Shown: positions 16,960 through 25,540, numbered from the stretch's first letter. The stretch is 64,000 nucleotides of DNA from Pseudomonadota bacterium (GCA_021792365.1 JAJYUT010000006.1:248001-312000), one strand, 5' to 3'. Translations and numbers: made by a program. The notes: a model not told the origin generated them from the sequence alone.

Positions 16960-17793
16960 TCAGGATACGGAACGCAATCCCAGCAAGGTGCGCGCTTCCT
17001 TGGGTGTCGCCGGGTGACGGCCGTATTTGCCGCACAGGTCCGCCACCCGCTTGACCAGCTCGGCGTTGCTCGCCGCGAGCCGGCCCTTCTCGAAATAGAT
17101 GTTGTCCTCGAGGCCGGTGCGTGCATGGCCGCCGCGCCTCAGGGCCCAGTGGTTGACTTCGAGCTGGAACCGGCCGACACCGGCGGCCGTCCAGGTCGCG
17201 CCCGGCAGTTGCTCCGTCAGTTCTTCGATCAGGAAATCCAGCAGCTTCTCGCGCGCCGGCAGGGCATTGGGAATTCCGAGCACGAACTGCACATGCGCCG
17301 GCGCCTTCATCGTGCCCCTCTCCACCAGTGCCCTCGCGTTGTAGAGCATCGCCGCGTCGAAGATCTCCACTTCAGGCTTCACCTCATGCGCCAGCATGTC
17401 ATTCGCGAGATCCTCGACCAGTTGCGGTGGATTCTCGTAGATGACGGTCGCGAAGTTGACGGAGCCGGTGGCCAGCGAGGCCATGTCGGGCTTGAGCCGG
17501 ATGGCGGCGCCGCGCTCCTGGGCGGCGCGACCGCGGCCACCGGTGGAGAACTGGATGATCATGTCCGGGCAATGCTTCAGGATGCCGGCCTGCACCTCGC
17601 GGAACAGCTCGATATCCGAGCTCGATCTGCCCTCCTCGTCCCGCACATGGATATGCACCAGGCTCGCCCCCGCCTCGTAGGCCTCATGGGTGCTCTCGAC
17701 CTGCTCCGCCGGATGGATCGGCACCGCGGGATTCTGTGCCTTGGTCGGCTGACTCCCGGTGATCGCCACGGTGATGATGGCCGGAGTGCTCAT
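16960..17793 (-). CDS. 3-keto-5-aminohexanoate cleavage enzyme family protein (BKACE, DUF849)
   Basis: A 277-residue member of the beta-keto acid cleavage enzyme family, which condenses a beta-keto acid with acetyl-CoA and splits it to acetoacetate and a new acyl-CoA. The zinc site His pair is visible at H47/H49 (LVHIHVRDEEGR), together with FSTGGRG and the C-terminal GGHARTGLEDN. Length is typical. Family members use different substrates (3-keto-5-aminohexanoate, dehydrocarnitine, others), and nothing nearby (no kamA, kamD or carnitine genes) fixes this one. It is transcribed in the same direction as the NDUFAF6-like gene upstream, 21 bases away. Confidence 0.9.
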   Translation of the reverse strand: MSTPAIITVAITGSQPTKAQNPAVPIHPAEQVESTHEAYEAGASLVHIHVRDEEGRSSSDIELFREVQAGILKHCPDMIIQFSTGGRGRAAQERGAAIRLKPDMASLATGSVNFATVIYENPPQLVEDLANDMLAHEVKPEVEIFDAAMLYNARALVERGTMKAPAHVQFVLGIPNALPAREKLLDFLIEELTEQLPGATWTAAGVGRFQLEVNHWALRRGGHARTGLEDNIYFEKGRLAASNAELVKRVADLCGKYGRHPATPKEARTLLGLRSVS

Positions 17794-17814
17794 GGGATCG
17801 CGCTTCCTGTCATT

Positions 17815-18660
17815 CTAGAATCGGTTGGTGATCGCGGTCGGAAGCAATCGCCAGACGTCGGATGGCACGGCTTCGACCACGCGGGGGTCGAACGGATCGT
17901 AGGCCGCTCGCCGCAGCCGCTCAAGGTGCAGTGCCGTCAGCCTGGCCGTCAGCGTCAGGGGCTTGGCGCGCCGCGGAAGCCGGCGCTGCCGCGCCGCCTC
18001 GAGCTGCCGCTCCGCCTGCTCGGCGAGGCTGCGCAGGCACGCCTGCAAGGCCGGCTGCGGGCGCAGGTCCAGCAGCGCGTCGAGATCGACTCCCGCCTCT
18101 GCCAGGCGCTCGACGGGCAGCCGTACCTTGCGCCGGCGCGCGTCCAGCAGCACCGAGCGCGCGCAGCCGACGCTTGCATAGGCCAGCCCGATTTCAGCGC
18201 TGGCAGCCGCCAGATCGGTCTCCCGCGGATCGAGTCCCACCACCTCCAGCGACAGCCGGATCAGGTTGGCTGCCGTCGCGTCGGCGCGCGCATCGAACGC
18301 CGCTTGCGACGGCGCCTCGGCCGACTCGAGTTCCTCCTCCTTGCCGGCGATCATCGCCAGCATGCGCTCGGCCGAAAGCCGCCGCTCCCGAGTCGCTGCC
18401 GACAGAGCGTCGACCACCGGGTGACGGCGAGTCACGCCGCCGGCCCGAATCTCCTCGACCGAATCGCGCCACCATTGCAGGCGGACCAGCCCCAGCATCG
18501 ACTCGCTGATTTCACTGGCCGCGCGCGCCAGTTCGAGATTGAAGGCCGCGATCGCCGCCAAGCCGCCACGCGCCTCGGCGGGCGAGAACAACAAGGCGAG
18601 ATATCGATCCCGGTCGCCTTGCCGCACCTGCGTCAGGCAGTAATCGTCATGTGCGGACAA
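17815..18660 (-). CDS. squalene/phytoene synthase-fold protein, NDUFAF6-like
   Basis: A 281-residue protein with the SQS_PSY fold. The two Asp-rich catalytic motifs of prenyl synthases are not present: the first region reads AAFNLELARAASEISE and the second DARRRKVRLP. The sequence RLQWWRD matches the NDUFAF6 group, human complex I assembly factors derived from this fold. A role in NADH dehydrogenase assembly is therefore more likely than carotenoid or hopanoid synthesis (inference). This agrees with the Mth938/NDUFAF3-like gene and secDF a short distance upstream on the same strand, a gene order reported in alphaproteobacteria. No carotenoid genes are nearby. Confidence 0.85.
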   Translation of the reverse strand: MSAHDDYCLTQVRQGDRDRYLALLFSPAEARGGLAAIAAFNLELARAASEISESMLGLVRLQWWRDSVEEIRAGGVTRRHPVVDALSAATRERRLSAERMLAMIAGKEEELESAEAPSQAAFDARADATAANLIRLSLEVVGLDPRETDLAAASAEIGLAYASVGCARSVLLDARRRKVRLPVERLAEAGVDLDALLDLRPQPALQACLRSLAEQAERQLEAARQRRLPRRAKPLTLTARLTALHLERLRRAAYDPFDPRVVEAVPSDVWRLLPTAITNRF

Positions 18661-18713
18661 GAATAAGCCCCAAATTACCTAGGGATTCCCATAAGCTCGT
18701 TGTCACAGATACC

Positions 18714-18729
18714 GCATTCTGTAGAATGC
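18714..18729. promoter_or_regulatory. inverted repeat upstream of the PuuD-like gene
   Basis: GCATTC and GAATGC are perfect 6-bp arms around TGTA, 36 bases before ATG 18765. Spacing and symmetry fit a repressor operator, or a small hairpin in the leader. No adjacent regulator gene is an obvious partner. Confidence 0.35.
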
Positions 18730-18764
18730 CGACACGGTCAACTCAGTTTCTGGGGTGGGGAAAA

Positions 18765-19343
18765 ATGGATAAATTCTTCGGAAATCTGCACCGCGTACTG
18801 CTCGCGGGCGTCGTCTTGGCGATTCTGGTCGCCATCATCCTTCACTTGGACCAGATCGGCACTCATGCGTTCTGGGCCTTCGTGATCCGCTGGATCCATG
18901 TCTGGTTCGGCATCCTCTGGATCGGCCTGCTCTACTACTTCAATTTCGTCCAGATGCCCTCCATGCCCAAGATCCCGGACGAGCAGAAGCCGGCGATCGG
19001 CAAGGTTATCGCACCAGAGGCCTTGTTCTATTTCCGTTGGGCCGCTGCGGGCACCGTGCTGTTCGGCCTGTTGACCGCTCTCATGAATGGCTATCTGGTT
19101 GAGGCTCTGACCTTCCGGGGCGGCTTTGCGACCATCGGCATCGGCATGTGGCTGGCGCTGATCATGGCAGCCAACGTCTGGTTCGTCATCTGGCCGAACC
19201 AGAAGAAGGCCCTTGGCATTGTCCAGGCCGACGCCGATGCCAAGAAGGCGGCGGCACGCACCGCGATGCTGGCCTCGCGCACCAACACGCTGCTCTCCAT
19301 CGCGATGCTCTATTGCATGGTCGCGCAGCAGAACGTCGGATAG
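18765..19343 (+). CDS. integral membrane protein, PuuD N-terminal domain-like (Urate_ox_N/DUF989)
   Basis: A 192-residue membrane protein starting at ATG 18765. Hydrophobic spans are visible at about 10-28, 36-58 (VIRWIHVWFGILWIGLLYY), 92-110, 120-145 and near the C-terminus (TNTLLSIAMLYCMVAQ). The histidine within WIHVWFGILWIG and the region YFNFVQMPSMP are typical of the urate hydroxylase PuuD membrane domain, which is related to cytochrome-like membrane proteins. The C-terminal cytochrome c domain of true PuuD is absent, so urate oxidation cannot be assumed. It lies alone on the plus strand among minus-strand genes and ends at a strong terminator. Confidence 0.82.
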   Translation: MDKFFGNLHRVLLAGVVLAILVAIILHLDQIGTHAFWAFVIRWIHVWFGILWIGLLYYFNFVQMPSMPKIPDEQKPAIGKVIAPEALFYFRWAAAGTVLFGLLTALMNGYLVEALTFRGGFATIGIGMWLALIMAANVWFVIWPNQKKALGIVQADADAKKAAARTAMLASRTNTLLSIAMLYCMVAQQNVG

Positions 19344-19365
19344 GACGTTCCGTCCGCCGGATGCG

Positions 19366-19396
19366 ACGGGGCCCTTCGAGGGCCCCGTTCCATTTT
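19366..19396 (+). terminator. Rho-independent terminator after the PuuD-like gene
   Basis: A perfect 10-bp stem (ACGGGGCCCT / AGGGCCCCGT) with a TCG loop spans 19366-19388, followed by TCCATTTT. It begins 23 bases after the stop codon. It may also serve the convergent methyltransferase gene weakly, since that side lacks a T-run. Confidence 0.85.
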
Positions 19397-19417
19397 GGGC
19401 GCTCTCGCCGCTGGGAT

Positions 19418-20632
19418 TCAGCGGCGCTCGAACACCACGATGCGATTGCTGTTGGTGCCCTTGGCGTTGTTGTCGACGCCCCAGCATTGCGCGGTCTTGG
19501 TGAAGCTCTGCCGGTTGATCATGACCGCCAGCGGCCTGAGCGGGAGTCCCTGCGCGGCCGATAGGACCGCGTGCTCCAACGCCACCTTGCCGCCCCGCAC
19601 CTCGCCGACTTCGAAGGCCATCTTGCCGCCCGGCCGCAGGATGCGGGCGAACTCTCCGAAGCAGGACGCGACGAAGGCCTCCCAATCCGCCAGCGAGCGA
19701 TGCAGCGTGATCGGCACGGCCTGCGGATCGATTCCCGCGAACCAGCAGCGCAGCCAGTTGTCCATCGAGTAGTCCACGACATCCAGGAAGGGGGGCGAGG
19801 TGACGATGAGGTCGACTCCGGCATTGGGAATGCCTGGCGTCGAGTCAGCCGGGCCCGTCAGCACGCGCGCGCCCGCATCGCCGAATCCCGGCGGCAACGG
19901 CGCCTTGAGCAGCGCCCTGGTCTTGCGCAGGACGATCTGGAACACGTCGCGGCTCGGCGGGATCTGGCCGCGCGCTTGGTTGATCTTGCGCTGGCGCATC
20001 GCCGAGGTCGCCTGGTTGGGCGGCAGCGTGTAGACCGAAAAGAATCCGCTTGAATGCCCCGTCAGGCGGTTGAGGCACACCATGCGGATCCAGCGATCCA
20101 CGGCATCGACCGGAGCCGCCAGGAAATGGGCCCGGAGCCGCGCAATGTCCCGCAATGTCTCCGGGTGATAGAAGGCCAGCAGGTCATCCGGGGCGCTTTC
20201 AGCCGGCGGCAGTGCGCGTTCCAGATCGCCCAACCGCTTCGCCACCGCCTCGATGGAGGGCGGATCGAGGCGCGGCTCGATCAGCAGACGGCTGAGCGGA
20301 TTGACGTCATTGCCGATCGCGCGGCGGCCGAGCAGCGCCGCCTCGATGAGAGTCGTTCCGCGGCCGGCGAACGGGTCGTAGATTACGTCGCCGGGCTGGG
20401 TGAAAGCCTCGATGAAAAAGCGCGGCAGTTGCGGCTTGAAGCAGGCGCGGTACGAAATCTCGTGCAGCGGGTGGGCCTGCCGCTGTCGCGCCGTCCAGAA
20501 CTCGTTCTCGAACACCGGAACGCCATCGGTCGCCGCCCGCCGCGTCGCCGTTCCGAAGGCATTGAAGCCGGACAGGAGCCCGGCAAACCTGCCCTCATCA
20601 TGCGCGGGCGCCGGATGAGACGAGCCCTCCAT
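19418..20632 (-). CDS. orphan DNA methyltransferase (N4-cytosine/N6-adenine type)
   Basis: A 404-residue SAM-dependent DNA methylase. The SAM-binding motif I is DPFAGRGTTL (86-95) and the catalytic motif IV is TSPPF (278-282), a form seen mostly in N4-cytosine enzymes. Motif I precedes motif IV with about 180 residues between them, where the target-recognition region probably lies; this differs from CcrM-like beta enzymes, in which motif IV comes first. The C-terminus has LRPGGKMAFEVGEVR and ends near NSNRIVVFERR. No restriction endonuclease gene is adjacent, so it is an orphan, possibly regulatory. It sits between the NDUFAF3-like and NDUFAF6-like genes. Confidence 0.88.
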   Translation of the reverse strand: MEGSSHPAPAHDEGRFAGLLSGFNAFGTATRRAATDGVPVFENEFWTARQRQAHPLHEISYRACFKPQLPRFFIEAFTQPGDVIYDPFAGRGTTLIEAALLGRRAIGNDVNPLSRLLIEPRLDPPSIEAVAKRLGDLERALPPAESAPDDLLAFYHPETLRDIARLRAHFLAAPVDAVDRWIRMVCLNRLTGHSSGFFSVYTLPPNQATSAMRQRKINQARGQIPPSRDVFQIVLRKTRALLKAPLPPGFGDAGARVLTGPADSTPGIPNAGVDLIVTSPPFLDVVDYSMDNWLRCWFAGIDPQAVPITLHRSLADWEAFVASCFGEFARILRPGGKMAFEVGEVRGGKVALEHAVLSAAQGLPLRPLAVMINRQSFTKTAQCWGVDNNAKGTNSNRIVVFERR

Positions 20633-20711
20633 GTCCGAGCTACCCCCGATTGCGAGTCGATATGGGAACTGAGTGTGGCCGGAAGCGCCCCCGCCGGCAA
20701 GGCGGCGGGCT

Positions 20712-21095
20712 CTATTCCACGGCGATCAACGCCGCCGCGACCCGCCGGCCTTCCGCCATCAGGACGTTGTAGGTCCGGCAGGCGGCCCCGGTATCCATCA
20801 CCTCGATGACCACGCCATCCGCGCGCAGCGCCTGCCGCAGGCTGCGGTCGATCTGCGTCATGCGCGTGCCGGTGCCGACCAGCAGCAGTTCGACCGCGCC
20901 AGCCCGGCCGGCCGCGCTGACCGGCTCGAGATTGCCGGCGCTCACCTCCGCGATCGCGGAGGCTGGCCAGCCAACGACCCTGTCCGGGAAGACGATGACC
21001 GAGCCTTCGACGCGGTGGCCGGAGATGCGGAACCCGCCCGCGCCATAGCCTTCGATGATCTGGTTGCCCTGGGGGATCAGCGGCGTCAGTTCCAT
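20712..21095 (-). CDS. Mth938-like domain protein (DUF498), NDUFAF3-like
   Basis: A 127-residue protein of the Mth938/DUF498 family, to which the human complex I assembly factor NDUFAF3 belongs. Visible features are the N-terminal IEGYGAGGFRISG, the central GAVELLLVGTGTRM and the C-terminal DTGAACRTYNVLMAEGRRVAAALI, all typical. It has no signal peptide or membrane span. It follows secF by 34 bases on the same strand, so it is likely the last part of the yajC-secD-secF transcript. The pairing with secDF and the NDUFAF6-like gene further on supports a role in NADH:quinone oxidoreductase assembly (inference). Confidence 0.9.
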   Translation of the reverse strand: MELTPLIPQGNQIIEGYGAGGFRISGHRVEGSVIVFPDRVVGWPASAIAEVSAGNLEPVSAAGRAGAVELLLVGTGTRMTQIDRSLRQALRADGVVIEVMDTGAACRTYNVLMAEGRRVAAALIAVE

Positions 21096-21129
21096 GCCTC
21101 TCTCCTTCCCCCTTGACCGGCGAACAGGT

Positions 21130-22086
21130 TCAGGCGCCGCGGGTTGCGCCCTTGCCGCCTTGCTGCTTGTCCTCTTCGCCGCCGTGCATCTTTGAGCGCC
21201 GCAGGTTCGCGTACATCAGCAGGGGCGAAGCGACGCAGATCGTCGAGTAGGTCCCGATCACGATACCCCATACCAGCGCCACGGCGAACCCGCGCAATAC
21301 GTCACCACCCACCAGCAGGAGAGCAAGCACCGAAATCAAAGTGAGGCCGCTGGTGACAGTGGTGCGGCTCAAGGTCGCGTTGACCGCAAGATTGATCAAT
21401 TCCGGTATGGGCATCGTCTTGTAGCGCCGCATCTCGAACCGGATGCGATCGAAGATCACGACTGTGTCGTTCACCGAGTATCCGGCAACCGTGAGAATGG
21501 CCGCGACCGTGGCGAGGTCGAATTGCAGCCCGAGCAGCGCGAACAGCCCCACCGTCGTGATGACGTCGTGGAACATCGCTGCCAGGGCGTTGAGGCCGAA
21601 CTGCCAGTCGTATCGGATCCACACGTATCCGAAGATGCCGAGCATCGCGAGGCCGGCCGCGATCAGCGCATTGTTGATGAGTTCGCTCCCGACCTTGGGC
21701 CCGACGGTCTCCGTGCGGCGGTATTCCCAGTTCTCGCCCAGCTCCGCGCGCACCTGGCCGATCGCGGTCTGCTGGGCCTCTTCGCCGCCTTCCTGCTGCG
21801 GCAGGCGGATCAGCACGTCATTCTTTTCGCCGATCGCCTGGAGCGAGACCTCACCCAGGCCGAGCCCGCCCAGGCGCACACGCATATCAGAAAGGTCCGG
21901 CTGCTGCGGCGCCCGTACCTCCATCAGGATTCCGCCGGCGAAATCAATTCCCAGATTCAATCCTTTCGTGAATAGCAAGCCGATCGAACCGAGAATCATG
22001 ATCACCGAAATGGCAAAGGTGATCTTGTGATAGCGCATGAAGTCGATGCGCGTATTCGGCGGAACCAGTCTGATCGGCTTCCACAT
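21130..22086 (-). CDS. secF: protein translocase subunit SecF
   Basis: A 318-residue inner-membrane protein: one N-terminal span, a periplasmic P-domain, then five spans. Family motifs seen are GLNLGIDFAGG, the VAAILTVAGYSVNDTVVIFD stretch and the loop RTTVTSGLT. With SecD it uses the proton gradient to draw proteins across SecYEG. It starts 12 bases after the secD stop, which makes an operon clear, and is followed by the Mth938-like gene. Length is typical (about 300-320). Confidence 0.97.
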   Translation of the reverse strand: MWKPIRLVPPNTRIDFMRYHKITFAISVIMILGSIGLLFTKGLNLGIDFAGGILMEVRAPQQPDLSDMRVRLGGLGLGEVSLQAIGEKNDVLIRLPQQEGGEEAQQTAIGQVRAELGENWEYRRTETVGPKVGSELINNALIAAGLAMLGIFGYVWIRYDWQFGLNALAAMFHDVITTVGLFALLGLQFDLATVAAILTVAGYSVNDTVVIFDRIRFEMRRYKTMPIPELINLAVNATLSRTTVTSGLTLISVLALLLVGGDVLRGFAVALVWGIVIGTYSTICVASPLLMYANLRRSKMHGGEEDKQQGGKGATRGA

Positions 22087-22098
22087 GAGCGATGGCTC

Positions 22099-23646
22099 CT
22101 AGAGCGGCAGCACTTTGGGTCGCGTGCGCCGCAACCAGAGTGACGTCATGAGTTGCGTCACCAGCAGGGCGGTGAACAGCGAGATGATAATGCCGATGGT
22201 CAGCGTGACGGCGAATCCCTTGATGGGCCCTGTCCCGAACATGAACAGGAGCAGCGTGGATATCAGGGTCGTCACCTGCGCGTCGATGATGGTGGCCAGC
22301 GCCTCGCGGTAGCCGAACTCCATGGACGTGATCGCGGAACGCCCGTTGCGCATCTCCTCGCGCACGCGCTCCAGGATCAGCACGTTGGCATCGACCGCCA
22401 TGCCGAGGGTGAGCACGATTCCGGCAATGCCGGGCAAGGTCAGCGTGGCGCCAAGCACGGACAAGGCGCCCAGAATGAGAACGCCGTTGAACGTCAGGGC
22501 GATGACCGCAAACACGCCGAAGATGCCGTAGAGCAGGACCATTGCTGCGATAATTCCGATGACCGCGATGATGCAGGCAAGCTTGCCCGCCTCGATGGAA
22601 TCCGCGCCGAGGTCCGCGCCGACGGTCCGCTCCTCGATCACCGTCAGCGGCGCGGGCAAGGCGCCGGCGCGCAGCAGCAGCGCCAGGTCCCGAGCGCTTT
22701 CAACGGTGAAATTGCCACTGATGATTCCGCTGCCGCCCAGGATCGCGTCGCGGATGACCGGCGCAGAGATGATCTTGTTGTCAAGCACGATGGCGAAGCG
22801 CCGCCCGACGTTCTTCGAGGTCACGTCGCCAAATTTCCGCGCCCCAATGGAATCGAACTTGAAAGAGACGACCGGCAGGCTGCCCTGGTCAAACGTCTGC
22901 TGTGCATCCACGAGGTTCTCGCCCGCAACGAGCGCCCTCTTCTCGACGCGCAGCAACTGACCCGTATCCTCCTCGGGCAAGTCCATCATGGTCGGCGGCA
23001 CGGCGCCAATTCCACCCTGCCCTTGCACCATATGGAAGGTCAGCACCGCCTCCGTTCTGAGGCGCTTCTTGAGCTCTTCGGGATCCGCAACCCCCGGCGC
23101 CTGAACGACGATACGATCTTCGCCCTGCCGGACGATCGTGGGCTCGAGCGTGCCGGTTTCGTCGATGCGCCGGCGAATGACTTCGATCGACTGTTCGACT
23201 GTATGCTGCTTGAGCTGCGTGAGCCCCGCCTCGGTATAGCCGATGCTCAGCCGCGTTCCATCGACGGTGAGCTCCATCCCTTCAATGACAACGGGGGTCA
23301 GTAGCTCGCGCACGGTTTCGACAGAGCCCGCGTCGCGCAGGTTCAGCGTCAGCGTGTCGTTCCTGACAGCCAGATCGGTGTAGCCGATATTCTTAGGGCG
23401 CAGCGCCGCGCGGGTTTCATCGAGAGTCCCGTTCAGGCGATCCTCGATCAGCTTGTCCATGCCGACTTCGAGCAGCAGGTGCGAGCCGCCTTGCAGGTCG
23501 AGCCCCAGGCTCACCGTCTGCTTGGGGAACCAGCCCGGCATCTGCTCCAGCGCGGCGCGCGGCATGAGGCTGGGGATCGCCAAGACCGTGCCGACGAGCA
23601 GCACGATCACGATGGTTGCAATCTTCCATTTGGGGAAATGCAGCAT
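22099..23646 (-). CDS. secD: protein translocase subunit SecD
   Basis: A 515-residue inner-membrane protein: N-terminal span, the LGLDLQGGSHLLLEV motif at about 48-62, a large periplasmic region with the P1 head, and five C-terminal spans including PGIAGIVLTLGMAVDANVLI and the ERVREEMRNG loop. The Asp of the GMAVDANV segment is the conserved proton-relay residue. It is the middle gene of yajC-secD-secF, 35 bases from yajC. Length is at the compact end for SecD, as in many alphaproteobacteria. Confidence 0.97.
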   Translation of the reverse strand: MLHFPKWKIATIVIVLLVGTVLAIPSLMPRAALEQMPGWFPKQTVSLGLDLQGGSHLLLEVGMDKLIEDRLNGTLDETRAALRPKNIGYTDLAVRNDTLTLNLRDAGSVETVRELLTPVVIEGMELTVDGTRLSIGYTEAGLTQLKQHTVEQSIEVIRRRIDETGTLEPTIVRQGEDRIVVQAPGVADPEELKKRLRTEAVLTFHMVQGQGGIGAVPPTMMDLPEEDTGQLLRVEKRALVAGENLVDAQQTFDQGSLPVVSFKFDSIGARKFGDVTSKNVGRRFAIVLDNKIISAPVIRDAILGGSGIISGNFTVESARDLALLLRAGALPAPLTVIEERTVGADLGADSIEAGKLACIIAVIGIIAAMVLLYGIFGVFAVIALTFNGVLILGALSVLGATLTLPGIAGIVLTLGMAVDANVLILERVREEMRNGRSAITSMEFGYREALATIIDAQVTTLISTLLLFMFGTGPIKGFAVTLTIGIIISLFTALLVTQLMTSLWLRRTRPKVLPL

Positions 23647-23681
23647 GGCGTCAGCTCAGCCGGGCCCTCGGTACGACCGCC

Positions 23682-24038
23682 TCAACGGTCGTTCGCACCC
23701 TTCGAGTCTTCCTTCTTCGCCGGCTCGGGCTTGCCGGTCACGGCGCTGACCGCGTCGCGCACGACTTTGATCTTCACGCCGTCGGCGACCTCGACCATCA
23801 GGTGGTCGTCTGCGACATGCGAAACCTGGCCATGGATGCCGCCGCTCGTCACCACGCGGTCGCCGCGCTTCAGGGCCGCAACCATGGCGCGATGCTCCTT
23901 GGCCTTCTTCTGCTGGGGCCGGATCAGCAGGAACCACATAACGACGAAGATGAGGATGAATGGCACGAATGACATGAGCATGTCCGTGCCGCTTGCAGCC
24001 TGCCCCGCGGCCTGTGCCCAAGCTTCAGAAATCAACAT
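23682..24038 (-). CDS. yajC: Sec translocon accessory subunit YajC
   Basis: A 118-residue single-span inner-membrane protein. The membrane helix lies at about 22-40 (FVPFILIFVVMWFLLIRP), followed by the hallmark QQKKAKEHRAMVAALKRGD and VVTSGGIHG. It forms a complex with SecD and SecF. It is the first gene of the operon, with a promoter-like sequence 71-98 bases upstream. The acidic/basic tail of about 20 residues is variable in the family. Confidence 0.96.
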   Translation of the reverse strand: MLISEAWAQAAGQAASGTDMLMSFVPFILIFVVMWFLLIRPQQKKAKEHRAMVAALKRGDRVVTSGGIHGQVSHVADDHLMVEVADGVKIKVVRDAVSAVTGKPEPAKKEDSKGANDR

Positions 24039-24108
24039 GAATCCGCTCCCTAAGCGCTTGATCCGGCGTTATTTCGGCCGTTGCAAGCCCGTCACAAAAG
24101 TCCGGCGG

Positions 24109-24136
24109 ACTATACAGATCGGGAGTCGAAAAGCAA
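24109..24136 (-). promoter_or_regulatory. sigma-70-type promoter for yajC-secD-secF
   Basis: On the minus strand a TTGCTT (-35, at 24131-24136) is separated by 16 bases from TATAGT (-10, at 24109-24114). The predicted transcript would start near 24102, giving a leader of about 65 bases before yajC. Confidence 0.55.
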
Positions 24137-24193
24137 ATCCCAAGGCCCGGCGCGGATTGTGCCGCAGCCGGCCGGGGCAACGCAGCCGGGCGG

Positions 24194-25540
24194 CTACACG
24201 CTCTTGCGCCGCCGCAGCTCTTCCAGCAGAGCCTTGTTGATGAAACCGTCCTGCGGCCAGCCGATTTCCTTCTGGAACGCCCGCGCCGCCTTCCTGCTTC
24301 TCAGGCCCAGAACGCCATCGACCGTGCCGAGGTCGTGGCCGCGCGCCATCAGCAAGGCCTGGACCTCCTCCCGCTCGGCGAGGCTCAGCGGCTGCTCATG
24401 CACCGGCCACTTGCCGACGATCCGCCGCCCGCCAAGGATGCGGTCGCCGAGATACGCCACGGCCAGCGCGTAGGAGGTCGAGTAGTTGTATTTGAGAATC
24501 ACCTGGAAGTTCTCGGTGATCAGGAAAGCCGGCCCGGTATGGCCGGCCAGCACCAGGATCGATGTGCCGCCCGGCAGATCGGGCAGCGCCGAGCCATCCA
24601 TGCGCGTGACACCGAGCGTCTTCCAATCGCCGACCGGCTGGGTCAAGTCCATCTCGGCCTCGGCGTAAGGGAAGCTCGCCGGCAGTTTCACTTCCAACCC
24701 CCAGGGGAGATTGCGCTGCCATCCGTCATCGACCAGGTGATTGGCGGCGGATGCGAGCGCATCCGGCAGCGAGTCCCAAAGGTCCGGCGCGCCCGATCCG
24801 TCACGGTCGACCGCAAGCGCGAGGTAGTTGGACGGCAGGAATTGCGGATGGCCCATCGCTCCGGCCCAGGAGCCGACCATGCGCGATGCCGGCACCTGAT
24901 TTTTCGCCACGATGTCCAGCGCGGCCAGCAATTCATTGCAGGCAAAGCTTTGCCGGTTCGCGCGATAGCCGAGATTGGTGAGCGCCTCGAACACATTGGC
25001 ATCACCGAAATGATTGCCGAAATCGGTCTCGATGCCCCAGATGCCCATGATGATCGCGCGAGGCACACCGTAATCGCGCTCGATCTCGGCCAGCAGCGCC
25101 TTGTTCTCCTGGTACTTCTGCTGGCCGCGCGCGACGCGGTCGTCCGACACGGCGCGCTCGATATATGTCCAGACCGGCGTCACGAATTCCGGCTGCTTGG
25201 CGGCACGGTCGCTGATCTCCGGATTCTCCTTCACGCCCGCGAAGGCAGTTTGGATCACGTCCGCGGAACGGCCCTTGCTCAGCGCATAGGCCTGGAACTT
25301 GGCGACCCATTCCTGGTAGCTGGCGGCGCGGTCCGGGCAGCTTGTTTCGGTGAGCGTGCGGAAGTCGACGGGCTTGGTCGCCAGTTGCGTGGCGCCGGGT
25401 GCGACCTCGGTCGCGCTGCCCGCCTGCGTCTTCGCCGGCTGCGCCGCGCAGCCGGCGAGCGCCACCACGGCGCCCACGATCATCACGCCAACGGAGTCCC
25501 GCAGTCCCGGCCTTCGCAGATCGCGCGTCCGCATGCCCAC
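24194..25540 (-). CDS. MltB-type lytic murein transglycosylase lipoprotein
   Basis: A 448-residue envelope enzyme starting with GTG at 25540 (or ATG two codons later). A signal sequence ends in the lipobox VALAGC with C31 as the acylated residue. The SLT_2/MltB domain (about 65-365) carries the catalytic Glu E171 (IWGIETDFGNHFG), SYQEWVAKF and GAMGHPQFLPSNY. The C-terminal 60-70 residues form a PG_binding_1 domain (LLMARGHDLGTVDGVLG). It cleaves glycan strands to 1,6-anhydro-muropeptides at the outer membrane. The promoter of yajC lies between the two genes, so it is a separate unit. Confidence 0.94.
   Translation of the reverse strand: MGMRTRDLRRPGLRDSVGVMIVGAVVALAGCAAQPAKTQAGSATEVAPGATQLATKPVDFRTLTETSCPDRAASYQEWVAKFQAYALSKGRSADVIQTAFAGVKENPEISDRAAKQPEFVTPVWTYIERAVSDDRVARGQQKYQENKALLAEIERDYGVPRAIIMGIWGIETDFGNHFGDANVFEALTNLGYRANRQSFACNELLAALDIVAKNQVPASRMVGSWAGAMGHPQFLPSNYLALAVDRDGSGAPDLWDSLPDALASAANHLVDDGWQRNLPWGLEVKLPASFPYAEAEMDLTQPVGDWKTLGVTRMDGSALPDLPGGTSILVLAGHTGPAFLITENFQVILKYNYSTSYALAVAYLGDRILGGRRIVGKWPVHEQPLSLAEREEVQALLMARGHDLGTVDGVLGLRSRKAARAFQKEIGWPQDGFINKALLEELRRRKSV

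Noticed and set aside
17815-18660. Carotenoid or hopanoid biosynthesis by a phytoene/squalene synthase
   Set aside because: Asp-rich substrate motifs are absent and no related pathway genes are near; NDUFAF6-like is the better reading.
17014-18666. 550-codon plus-strand frame across the BKACE and NDUFAF6-like genes
   Set aside because: Both minus-strand genes have clear family motifs; this frame has none.
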